Assembly (NCBI RefSeq): GCF_014851395.1
Contig: NW_024040707.1
Coordinates: forward strand, 11,568,187 to 11,632,186
Origin: Micropterus salmoides
Lineage: Eukaryota > Chordata > Actinopteri > Centrarchiformes > Centrarchidae
Direction: 5' to 3'
Length of the DNA: 64,000 nucleotides
Shown: positions 1 through 12,600 of the stretch, one piece after another
Layout: each line of letters starts with the position of its first letter
Position numbering within the stretch: position 1 is the stretch's first letter
Translations under genes and position numbers: made by a program
The notes under the pieces: model-generated
Databases searched by the model: none
The model's input: the letters and a program-made list of their open reading frames with translations, nothing else
Told to the model about the DNA's origin: nothing

Positions 1-1299
1 CAACTGTATGTAATGTTGGAAGATGTAGGTTATGTTGCTGTTGAACTGTACTGTGTCGTAAATGGGGTGGACAAAATATTAGAAACACATCTCAGTGTAT
101 CAATACTGTAGCTGGATGGTGCAATCAAGCCTACCTCAGAACATGTTCCTCAAATCTAAGTCGCATTGGATGAAAGCTCTCACCAAATGAGTAAATGTAA
201 ATTAAGGGACTGAACAGTTGATTTATAAGGCAGTGGTTTTTGCTGGTGTATCTAATAAACTGGCAACTGAGTGTAATTCTGGCTTATTAACAGTATTCAA
301 CAGACTGTGTTTAGATATACAGTGCTAAAGGGTCAAATTAACAAAATGTTTATGATCAACATTCTTATATTTTCTACTTGGCTATTATTAATCAAAAGTG
401 CAGTGGGGCTGAAATCTAATGGGAGCTCTGTTCCCTTAAAGTCTCAAAAAAGCCCTAAATCATTTTTAACTTCCTGTACATTTCTAAAAATCCTAGAAGA
501 CTTTCTCCCCTCCCTGATAGAAACCTTTTTTAAATGTCGGGCCACTCAAAACACTTTCTTTCATCTTTATAAGAATTACCAACATGACTCTTATTCCTAT
601 TTGGAAATCTAACTGGATTCTTGGGAAAACAAGTGCTTGCTTTGGCTTGTAAAGGATTCAACTGAACTGGTTTAGCTCCTAAATTTATTCAGGCAGATCA
701 CCCTAATATAATTATGAGTTCTGTTTGAAAGTTGTTGCCTACATTTGGTTGAATGATTATGTGGGAAAACTATATGTCTATAACATATATAGTCCAAAAT
801 TTAAGAGCCAACAAAACTAGATGGAGAAAGAACAAGCATTGGGGTATGTATGCAGCTTTTTGTTTAGACTGTACTACTTAAACAATTACATTATAGTAAA
901 GGGTAGGTTCACATTTTTCAAGGTGAAACTCATTTATTTGCAGCGTTTAATTGTTAAAACAGAGAAAGGTTTCAGGTTTCGCCCTTATTGAAGTTAGAAC
1001 ATGTTGAGCTGAGAAGCACCCGATTAAGCTGGAAACTGCTGGACCCTTTTTATATTATAATATATTCTGGTTTTATGGTTTGCTTTACTTGCTTCAGGTA
1101 AATTGAAGAAAAATCCACATTTGGCTGTGATTGTGATTGTTTTGATATTTTAGTGGCAGTATCACCCCCCCAATAGCTCGAGTACCAAATAAGTGTCCGG
1201 CACCATCTGAATACCCACACACCAGACTGGACAAGAAATACACCAGCAGACAGAAGTACGGCATCGGGGAGAAAGCTTATTATTCCTTTTTTGATTTTT

Positions 1300-1369
1300 G
1301 GAAAATGGCTGCAATGAAACAAAGAGTGAAAAATTTAAAGGGGTCTGAATACTTTCCGTACCCACTGTA
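1300..1369 (+). mobile_element. Tc1/mariner-like element right end (remnant)
   Basis: The stretch ending gggtctgaatactttcc and then cactgta matches the 3' terminal pattern common to fish Tc1-like elements. No matching left inverted repeat or transposase is visible nearby, so only a fragment remains. Confidence 0.55.
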
Positions 1370-1995
1370 GCATTCCTGCCAGAGAATATTAAAACTAAAT
1401 GTCAGCTGTGTCACTGTGACCCATACCTTCATGGCCTAACGGGCACCTGGACAGTTAAATGTAAATGTTATCCAGTTAAAGCACTGTTGTTGAAAGTTCT
1501 GTGTTTATTTATTTTTCTTCTAAAACTAAGAATGACTAACATACAAGTGTCTTTTTAGTTTAGTGAATATGACGCACAATGTTCCTTCTCTCGCCTTCTT
1601 TTCCTTTTAACTAATCATAGCCATTTTTTTATATATCTGTAATTGGTGTGGAAGTTAATCAGAGCTTTTTCTGAATCCTATCATTCAAGGATAAAATCAG
1701 GCGTCAAAACAACTTGCAGATTAAATTCTTTGAAACACAACTGATTATTTGACCCTTTCCTCCTCAGTTTCCCTGATGACTCACTCTGCATCTTAAAAAA
1801 GAAAATCACATTTATTCAAAGTCTGTTGCCTACTTTGAAACTGTCAGTGAGCAGAGCAAAAATAATAACTCCTAATTCAGAATTTAACGTGCCACACAGA
1901 AGTTTTTATGTAATTGTATAGAACTCAGGAGTGACTCAGTGATAATAAATAGTTAGAAAATCATACATTGTGATTTCTGGATATTTTTTTTTTAG

Positions 1996-2113
1996 ATTAT
2001 GTCTCTCACAGTGGACATGCACCTACGATGACAATTTCAGACCCCTCCATGATTTTGAAGTGGGAGAACTTGCAAAATAGCAGGGTGTTCAAATACTTAT
2101 TTTCCTCACTGTA
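1996..2113 (+). mobile_element. Tc1/mariner-like element right end (remnant)
   Basis: It contains gtggacatgcacctacgatg and ends cagggtgttcaaatacttat, tttcctcactgta. This is the usual 3' region and terminus of a Tc1-like family in fishes. The transposase and left end are missing. Confidence 0.65.
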
Positions 2114-2404
2114 TATCATTCTGACAAATGCCACCTCTTACCATAAACATCTAATTTACAAATCTAGATTTGGCATCAGATGAAGTGTGAAATGTGCATT
2201 GACTATTTGTTGTTCTTGGTTTGTTTTTTCAGTTGCTGTGATGTTATCATTTCTTGTTCTTTAGGGACATGTTTAGCAGACAGGAAGGATACCAATGAGC
2301 TCACACGCCCACACCAAACTAATAGGCTTTTATGAGGTCAAAATAATGTTAAATACTCCAGAGAAAAAAAACAGAAGTCAATATAAAAACAGCTTAAAAT
2401 TAAC

Positions 2405-3617
2405 TTTATTTAATGAAACATGTAGGGCACAGTGTGCAATAAAATTAAAGCTCTTTTTAAGACATCCAAATGTATTGCCATTACTTTGACCAGGAGAGAC
2501 ATACTTACTACTACATACTACATATACTAGTATGTCATGTATACTATATTTTAAATACTCCTATGTACTATTACAGCCTTGTAGTCCATTAAATAAAGGC
2601 ACTTTTCCAAATAATTGATTTATTCCTGATGTTTACATCAAAGTCATTTGAACAGATGTTATCCACATGAAAGCCAAACTGAACATACAGTATGACTGAT
2701 TTACTTTTCTTTGGGAAGAAACTAAAATACATTTAAAAATTTCCAGCGCGGTCGAACACTTTGTATTTGCAATATATGAATCAGTTCAAATCAGTTAAAA
2801 TGTGATCAGATTTATATGATCATACACACACACACACACACAGGTAGACATCATTGAAGAGATTTGACGTGACAAGAATAATTGTCACAGGAAAAGCACA
2901 GTAGCTGTTGCACATTTTATAGTGCTAAACGAAACATTTCACTACTTTTTACAGCTTGTGTCTGCCTGCTGCAAGCTCTGTTGCAATTTAATATGCTTTG
3001 AATTACACAACAAATAAAATGATTACAACATCATGTCAGACCACCCAATGAATGTGGGAATGTTTAAATAGGTAACTTAAAAGAGAGAATGTGAGGGAAA
3101 ACTAAGGCTGTGTGTGGCTTCCTTAAAGAGAGGTACACTTACAATAAAACTGAAGGCAGTAGCTTCCAGTGAGGTATACAATTCATATTCAACATGTTCT
3201 ACATCTAATACAGCAATATGACTGTAGACTACAGAATGTGGAGTGTAATAGGAGCTAATGGATGGGTTTTCAGAGTCTCTTTACTGTAGATCTTTACATT
3301 ATCTCAGGTGGATCGCAGCCTAGATTTTAATGCTATTGTGCAAATGCATTGAGTTCATGTATGTACGTGCACACTTACACTAACACGCACATGACACATG
3401 TAGGGTTACACAATGTGGTGCATAATACAGTGCTTAGGAATGTAATGGCTCAAGCTGGTTGCAATTGGTGGTCCTCAGAAGTGGTGATACATCCATGTGG
3501 AGAAAAGCCTGGGATAAATGACAAAACAAAAGCTGTGAGATATCTGAGGTGGAGACTACAGGTGTTCCACATGATAGATAAGAGGAGAAGGCTGAAAATA
3601 CCTCTGTTTGTGCTTTT
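2405..3617 (-). other. pfkfb2: probable pfkfb2 3'UTR
   Basis: This is the non-coding stretch directly downstream of the terminal exon. Minus-strand AATAAA hexamers occur at 2619-2624 and 2405-2410, which would give a 3'UTR of about 1.0-1.2 kb. It includes a (CA)n run at 2823-2842. The true end cannot be decided from sequence alone. Confidence 0.35.
2823..2842. repeat. (CA)n microsatellite
   Basis: About ten CA units, in the probable pfkfb2 3'UTR. Confidence 0.9.
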
Positions 3618-3674
3618 TTAACTCCGAACGCCGTTGTCGTCTGTGTCTGCTGCACTGAAACCGTTCACAGAGTC
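3618..3674 (-). CDS. pfkfb2: pfkfb2 terminal coding exon
   Basis: After an excellent polypyrimidine tract and acceptor (cttccttgtgcactctgcag), the frame reads DSVNGFSAADTDDNGVRS and stops at 3618-3620. The phase matches the GAG|gtcagt donor at 4568. The short acidic tail is reminiscent of the acidic end of mammalian PFKFB2. This is inferred from splice signals and phase only; no transcript is available. Confidence 0.7.
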   Translation of the reverse strand, partial: DSVNGFSAADTDDNGVRS

Positions 3675-6600
3675 CTGCAGAGTGCACAAGGAAGGGAGAG
3701 AAGGTAGAAGGCATGGACCAAAACACCAAACCACACGAGGAATGAGGCATTTGTTTAGACTGGCACTGACTGAACTTGAGCTAATATTAAAATCTGAGGT
3801 CACCAGCCAGAGTGAAACACTCCCTTTCAGTTTTTCTGTCACTTTCCAGCCTTTGAAGTGCCGTAAATTTAAGGGCACTTTGTAGTCAACAACACAGGCA
3901 AAAAAACTGGGAAACTACAAACTACTGACTGTGAAGGGCATTTTTGTTTGTTTAAAAAAACATGAAACTACATTGCGGGCATTTTCAAATTGTTAAAACT
4001 CAATTTATTTTACTCTATTTATCTTTTAATGTTTTTATTTTAACTACTTAATTTCCCTATTTTTGTAGGTCTTGGCAAATATTTAATTCTTTATCTATTC
4101 CAAAAGCTACATTTTCCTCCCCACTTTTCCAATTTTCCTCACGTTTATATGTTAATAAGACAAACATGTCTATGTAGAGCAGTAATTGGTCCAGGGTTTG
4201 TGTGTATGTGTATAAGTCTACATAAACTGTGTGGCTACTAGGTGGCTAACTTTGTTAGCGTTAAAAGGCTTTAGTTACTGTTATACAGTATCACTTCAGC
4301 AGTATGCAGTTCAGTATATGTATCCCAAGAACAAATGGTTGAAGGTTAATGAAAAATTATAAGGGTTGTTTTTATTTTTACACAAAAAATTTTATTATTT
4401 AACTAGCATTATAATTTATTGATGTATTCAGCTTTATTTATTAATCGTCTCTCTCTCTCACTCTGTCTCTTTTTCATATTTACTTTTTCCTTCCATTTAA
4501 AACATCTTTAAACCTCTTTATCTTATACACAGAAATATTTACACCACACACTGTGCTGTACACTGACCTCGCTTTGTAGCTGCTCCGCCCCCTCAGACGC
4601 CTCAGAGAACAGCATGCTGGGTAAAGTGGGGGCCTGGGACATGCGGGTCTGTGGAGGGTTGCCCACGCTATATAGACGAGGTCGTTTAATCTGGTCTTGG
4701 CTGGACAGCGGAGTGAAGCTGTTTCGTCGGTGGAAAGCTGGTGGCACAGCAGCTGTTGTGACTTTACTCTGGTTAATGAAGACAAGGCGGACTGATTAAC
4801 ACATTTTTTTTTATGTTATAGTAATCAAACCTCTCTGAAATCACTGTGTCCTTATAAGTCAGTATGAGCAGGCAAAGACAGAAAAACAACTACAGAGACA
4901 AACAGCAATAAATATATAGGCCATTGTTATGTTGGTCTCCGCAGACAGGATATATCTCACCCCATTTAACAAGAGGTTTCTCAGTAAATGTGTTTATGTG
5001 TTAACACCCACTCTGTCTAGGACTCTTGGTGTCAACACTCGGCACAAACCAGCACAAACTCTACAACCAGGGAACAGATACGGAGCAGTCTGATTAGGAA
5101 ATGAATACAAAAGGCACAGTACTGTATGTGTCATGGGCATTCCTTGACACTGATTGATGAACTGAGTGTGATTGTCAATAATGAACATTTAGTCGTTACA
5201 TTAAAGGTGCTATATAGTAAGATAATGGCTCAAATGACTATGTGAATGTGAAAAGGGTTACTCGCAGCGATGAACCCACAGATTATCACGTGTCTTTCCA
5301 GTTCGCCTAAGATCTTCAGAGCATTTCGGTGTCTTTCAGATCATTGTTTTTGTTTTTAGCATTCGCATCTCAGTTGTTTTGGTTCACTCTGAACACTCTC
5401 ATCAGGGTTGTTTTCCAGATGCAGGAAGCTATTTTCAGATTAAAAGCTCTGATAAACCCACTGTACGACACCTGCCCAGCACCAAGTCCAAATTACATAT
5501 TAAAGCTAATTCTGATGAATTTCTTCTGTTTTCTTAATTGTATATTTCTTTTTATTGACATTGAAGGCATCATTTCCCCCCCTGTTCTTTTTCAATGTCT
5601 CTTTCAATGAGGATGATGAAATAAATCATTGATTACTTTTGGTGATCACACTTAGTTATCAGGAGTTATCAATATGGATAATGGTTTATAGATACATGTG
5701 ATGAATTCATGATAATACAGGTGCTATAAATAGCCAAAGCTATGTACAATGGTCGCAAGCGATGATGGCAGCTCTGGTGGAGTGTAAGGGCTTTGACAAT
5801 ACAGCACATACAATCAGTAAAATTGTGCTGCTTTTTGCTGTTCCTTTCTTTGATGGACAGAGAAGATAGAGGTATTGATGCTCAAACGGGTAATTAATAA
5901 TAATTTGGAAACTTTGCTTGACAAGAGTTAGATGAGAAGATCGAAAATACTTTCCTATCTGTCTTTTGTATGTAGCTAGAGGCATGAGCCGGTTAGCGTA
6001 GCTTAACTTAAAGACTGGCTTGTCTGGGTCTGTGTGAAGGCAAAAAATCTGCCTATCAACACCTCAAACACTCTAATTAGCACGTTCTATCTCATTTGTT
6101 TAATGTGGCTTTTGCTGGGTGTTATGTGCTGGACTATTTCTTGTGCCCGGCTGCAAAAAATGGTCCCGTACATAACATTAGAAGTGCTGGCTTCCCAAAC
6201 TGTTTCTTTAAAAGTTGTGTCTCCTCTTTTTATAGCTAACTGTGGCTGGAAATCAGACATTTTATCACAATGATTGAGATTTATGTGAAATACAAACACG
6301 ACCCTATATACCTGACACTGTTTACATACTGTTATTACTCCTGTTACTGTAAAGTAATTCTGTTGCTGCTAATATTTAAGTATATACTTATACAGATGCG
6401 GGTTACAGTACACACTTTATAATGCTCCAGTCATACCATGCTCACTCTGCCTTACAGTAATTGATCAGCTGTATCTTGTCTAATGTCAGTTACTATGTTG
6501 TGTTGTATGGTATCTTTTCTATTAAGCTGAATTATTGTGATTTTGTTTTAGCACCTTGGAATGGCATTCCGTTCATTTGTATACTCGGTATGTGGATACA

Positions 6601-9600
6601 TTACAATAAACTAATTTGAACTTAAGTATGCATTTATCTCTCTACACAGATGTCTGTGAAGGTTGCCCTTGACTTTTAACTTCTTTGGATCTCTAGATCA
6701 CAGAGTAATGCAACTGCGACCAGGACTTTTGAGAGAAGACTAGATATTTGGCTTCTGAAAGCTTAGAGGAGATTGTCCAGTCATGGGTATGGGGGTTCAA
6801 CTGGTCATTCAGGCAGCATGGATAGATAGACATAAACGTCCGAAAGAGAAAAACTGACAACATGTGTCCGACACAAAATAATAGAAAGGTCAGAAGCTTA
6901 CTAATCGTCTGTCCTTGTGAGTGTTGACAGCCTCCACCTTCAAGTCAAACACGTCCACTTTACAACCTTGTAGAGGGAGACAGGAAAAAATACTTCAAAT
7001 CCCAACAAAGGAAAAAGTTAGACTGTGTTGACTTATGAAGAGGGTAGTGACTTACCATAAGCCACAGGGGTGAGTTTAAGGACAGTGTGCAGGGGACATT
7101 TCAAGTAGGGCAGATCATCTGTGCCAACAATAATAAGAACAAGTAAGACTTTCTGTGCTGTGGTTATATCCAGTCATGTTTATGTTCCCTCCTAAATTTT
7201 TGGGATGGCATATCACTCCGTATGGACAGCTGTAAACTTCTTCCAAGGTACAGTACATGATTGCTGTGTTAAGGTTGCAGTGTCATAGTGGGAAAATGCC
7301 ACAGCTGCACCCACACTCATCGGTTTAGCTGTGGTTTAGACTATAGACCACTTCCTCTGCTGACTGACAATCCCACCATCTGCCCACGCATCATTACGGG
7401 TGTGTTTTTAAGCAGGACTTTCCACTCTAACTAGTCAGTTATGATTTGTGCCCATTTCCACATGTTTATACATATTCTTGTTAGTAATTAGGATCCAGTC
7501 AAAATTCATGTCATCAAATGCTATAACATTTGCTTCATTGTTAGCGTGACAAGTTTGCCTCATTATTCGGAAGGCCCCCTTCCCTATCTTTTTTATACAA
7601 TGGATCAAAGATATCGAGATGCGATCATTCATAAGTTTGATTTCCACAAAAGCACCATATTTTGTGTGACTATTTTGCAGTCTGGTGCTATTGTACATAT
7701 GCCTGAGTTGGTTAAGACATCCACCTTTTTTTTTCCCCATTTAAAGGTCACAAAAAATGCCTAAATATTGTAGTGCTGCGTGTGATATTCTCCACATAAA
7801 AATAGAGCACTTCTACTTGTTTTGTAATCAAATGAGTGGATTGGAAATTGCTACTCACCCACTCAAGCTATGCTTTGCCAATAGTTTTTTTAATTTGTTA
7901 ACTGGAGTGGAACATTTTATTTTTAGTTAGCTTTTCTGTATCATTAAGGTTATATCAGTCTTTAGGTGGTACTTAACATCTCTCAAGTGTGTCTTCAACA
8001 GCCCCCTCAGAAATGTTTAGTTTAGCTGCAATGTGACACTATTTCAGATCTCAGGGGAACAATATGGCCTTGAATTACTTTACTAAGCGCTTGTGTTAAA
8101 GACTTTCGAGTATAATTATGATGCAAGGTTTAGATAAATGATAAAACAAACTGATGTTAGCAGTGACTGAACAGTATACTGTGAATGTGTCTTAATAATG
8201 TAAGGCTTTATCTTATCTTAAGGTTATGTATCTGTTTGTGCATTTAACCTGCGCTCTTGTCCAAGAAATAGGCGAGTAAGCAGCGCATGACAGCCTGATG
8301 ACAGATGACCAGCACGTTGCCCTGTCGCTCCAGTTCCATGATAACGGGCTCCAGCCTTTGGACCAGGTCCTGGTAGGACTACAGCGAAAGAATCAAATAA
8401 TACAGAATTCAGTTTTGTTATTTTTTGATACAGTTTTTATAGAAGATCATTTTCTAATTTATTTTTAAAAACATCATGGCCATATATATAACAGATCCTA
8501 ATCTGTCAGTTACATAAATCTTCAACACATGTCTGACTCAATCAGTAATACACAAAAAGGACAAACATCACTTTATAGGAAAGAGAAGGCTTTTACCTCT
8601 CCTCCAGGGTAGCGGTAGTGGTACTTGTCAAGGTCCCTCATGGCAAACTCCTCTGGGTATTTTTCCTCAATCGTTTTATAGGTCATTTCTTCACACTCTC
8701 CCTGAAACATAAAGTAATGAAAACAGTCAAAACTCAAGACAGGCCCTCACTCAAAAACAATGTTGATGGCAGATCACCACTCTGTGTCACTTTTGTGATG
8801 TATCTGAGAACATACAGCATCTATTTCATTGAGGATCTTCCACTGCTCGTAAGGGATTCCCAGCTCCTCTGCTGTCTGAATAGTGCGTCTCAGCTGGCTG
8901 GTCCAAACTTTAAGGTCTGACAGACGGTGCTCTTCCACAAAATTCTTCAGTGCTGCTGCAAACTGATAAAGTAGAACATACTGTATGAAAAAGACAGAAG
9001 TTAAAGCTAGCTAATTAGGCAACATAAGTTTCGTTTTATGGTGGACAGACTGTAACATTACAGAGTTGTTGTTTTCTTTTAGCTTGAAATAATCCCATAC
9101 TTTGGACATGGGATGGTCCTGCGACACAGTGTATGTATAGTGTATACTACTACTAGTTATATGGATTAAATACAAATAATTTGCGTCGATGCATTTTAGT
9201 AATCAAATTAATCGATTTAATCGATGAATTGTTTCAGCCCTACCGACAACAAGTAAAAGTTCTACATTCTAAACTTACTAAGGTAAAAGTTTGCAAGAAT
9301 TATATGAAAATTTACTTAGTAGTCACTGTGCAGTAAACTGATCCCTGTCAGCGCTTTACTATTATATCTTATGTTTTTGGATTAATATTACTGCTGCATT
9401 AATGTATACGTTGCATTTTACTGCTGTGGATGTTAAAGGTTGAGCTAATTGTACAATTTTAACTACTTTATAAACTGTTGGGTAGTTTCATCCACAGCAG
9501 TACATCTTATTCTGCAACATCATCATGTTTGCATTATGAGGATGTACTGCATGTTATTTTAGACAAAATGTGTATATCGAGATATAACGAGTTGCCTAAA

Positions 9601-12600
9601 AATATCGCAATATTATTAATAGGCCATATCGCGCAGCCCTAGTTTATTATGGTTCTGTATTTCTCTGTAAGTAACAGTGTTTACAATGTTACTTATAACA
9701 TTATTTCTAGGCACTGAAACTCAAACCGTTTCTGATGCTCCAAATATAAATATTAAAATAATTAAATTAATCATTAACATAGACAACTAGTTGACTAATG
9801 GCTTGAACAAACGACTACTAGTCTACTAGGAAAATCTTTAGTCAGAGGCATCCCTACAAATAAGTGTATTTTCCAAAATGTCAAACCTATTCCTTTAAGA
9901 CTTGGAAATGCTGCTATCTTTATAGAGTTAAGAAATATAAAGTGAGATGCTTTGTTAATGCACCTGTTTCCCTCTCTCTGACAGTTCAGAGTCTCCCCCG
10001 ATGAGTCCCTCCACATTGTGATGGCTCTCTCCGTGCCGACAGAGGTAGATGGAGTGGGAGTGTACGTGGATGTTCATGAGGTAGTACACTATTTTACTTT
10101 GTATGTAGTCCTGCACCTTGTTGACCAAGAAACGACGGCCAACATTGATAACCTGGATGAAGGAAACGTTCCTGTGTGTCAGTGCCAAAAGAGGAAAACA
10201 GAAAGTCATCAAGGCTCAAGGATATGGGAAGAGACATCTTGTACTTTTGCTGTAGTCTAAATATCCTGATATTTTGTCTATCAGACACTTCAGAACATTC
10301 TGTCAACAGCTCAAGGTTCAACAAGATCAACAACTATTTCACCTCTACAAACAAAGATATAAAATGAAATATTCTTAGGTTACTTATTTAAATAAATGGA
10401 TAATGCAGTGTGGAATTTGCAAACATGATCAGTTAATTAATAAGAAATCAAACAAATTACAGAAAGCAGAGTTTAACTTCTAAGTTATAACCTCTGAATC
10501 AGTGGTTTTTCTGGAACCACATTACCTAAATTTCAGGTTTGCTTTCTGTCCCCAGAGTCAAAACTAAGCATGAAGAAGCAGCGTTCGGTTTTTATACATC
10601 ATACATCTGGAACAAACTCAACAACTCTCAGTTCTTTTGAATCAAGAATTCTCTGTTTGCCACTGCCTTGTATTGAATCAATAAATAATAACAACAACAA
10701 CAACAACAACAATAATAACAATATTCATTTCTTACAATGCACTTTAACTTTTCTTTTATTTCATACCTATCTTATTCTGTTTTTGTTTCTATTTAGCTTC
10801 TTTTTATTTTCTATTCTCTTGGCTCTTAATTGTATTTCAATATCCTTTTGAAATGTGTCCTTTTGCACTTTGGCTTGATGCTTTTGATGTCTACACTTTA
10901 AATTGCCTTGCTGCTGAAATGTGCTATATAAAGAAACTTCCTTATTTTTGGATTCATGGTATATAATTTCCACAAAACCAAACCCATTAAATAGCAGACA
11001 ATAACCATCACTATTATAAATGAGCTCCATCTGCTGGATAGTTTCTGCAGGTGCATGTTCTTACAAACAATTCCCGGCACACTTGAAGGCCTAAATGACT
11101 TTTGCTTTGATTACATTAGTGTTGAGAGTTGTTAAACAAAGTCAAGGCAAAAAGTAAAGAAATAATACTGGTAGCATCTTTAACAGAAATGACCTCTTAC
11201 TTGTCGTGTTCGTCCGGATCTAAAGGTTGGTACGTCACTTTATAACACTCTATTCTCTTCAGAAAATCCTCCATGACCCTTTCTCTGTTCCTCTCAGGGT
11301 AATCTGGGCTGGACACCTTCACATCCTTTATGAAAGAGACATTTGGTAAAGATTATTCACCATCACGTCTAACAATAAAAGGACACAAGTATCAGCGTAA
11401 AGTGGAGCACAAATGCACCATTTACCAGGATGTTTGTAGCGATGACATCTGGATCGTCACATATTGATTCAACAAAAAACACCTGAAAAAAGACACGAAT
11501 CATTAGAAATCCATAATGTATGTGAAAATATACTGTCTGTGCTAAAATGATTAAACCAACAATGCATCTATAACCTTGTATGCATTATTCTGTGCAAAAT
11601 TAAGGATGAGCTCCCTCCTCTCTCTGGTGGTGTTGGTGGCATCAAAAACCTGACAGACAACATAGGATATTCAGACCAAATTACAATTATTACAGCAAAT
11701 ACAGATGGACAGGTTTTTTTTGTTCCCTTACAGCGATCTGGCCTCCCTCCTCATTCAGATAGGCCTTGACATCTTCCAGTGCCACCAAGGCACACTGTCT
11801 GTGGAAACATAATGAGAAAACTGTTCAGGAAATCAAAGAAGTTAGCTTTTAAATGCATCTTCAAGACTTAACACGCTGTAATAACTATAACCCCATTTGT
11901 TAAACAAACAAAATGCTGTCAAAAGAGACCTGGAAAGACTACATGAAAAGTAACCAGGTGTTTTTACTCATGACGGACACCTTCACATCTCCTCCTTTTG
12001 CCCCTCAAGCAACTGTGTCCTCTAAATAGGACTGTAATGAATTCCTTCACTTCTTTGTAAATAAGATCAGCGATGTCAGGGCAAACATCTCACCATCACT
12101 TTCTCAGAACAATGCATATGACCTGTCTCCCGCTCATTCTTGGTCCTATTTTAAACCTGTGACATTACATGACATCACCTCTGCTACATACATTGAAACC
12201 CTCATCTTGTCTAATGGATGCTCTCCCTACTGTGCTATTTGTACAAGTGTTTGATTCTATTGGCTCCTGTATTATAGAGAAGTTTAATACTTCACTTTTA
12301 ACTGGTGTCGTTCCTAGTTTTTTAAAACATGCTGTTGTTAAGCCTGTACTTACAAAGCCCAGTTAGGATCCATTACAACCCAGGAGCTACAGGCCAATAT
12401 CCAAACTTCCATTCATGTCAAAAATTCTAGAAAAAGTTGTAGCAGAGCAACTCACCCTTTTCCTGGAGAATCACAAGCTGTTTGACAAATTCCAGTCTGG
12501 TTTCCGTAAAATGCATTCCACAGAAACTGCATTACTTAAAGTTTCTAGTGACATTCTGATGTCAGCTGACTCTAAGGAATATACCGTTTTGGTCCTCTTG

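Larger units (their letters stand above)
1..2404. other. intergenic DNA with Tc1-like remnants
   Basis: AT-rich sequence with no supported gene. The only recognised content is two Tc1/mariner-type right ends, at about 1300-1369 and 1996-2113. The short open frames here have no family resemblance. Confidence 0.6.

Noticed and set aside
1050..1365. Minus-strand Cys/Trp-rich frames near the Tc1 end
   Set aside because: No splice context or family match. They lie in degraded transposon sequence.
3618..3885. Independent small gene at the terminal-exon frame
   Set aside because: The upstream part of the frame is intronic pyrimidine-rich sequence. The coding piece fits the pfkfb2 terminal exon in phase with a good acceptor.
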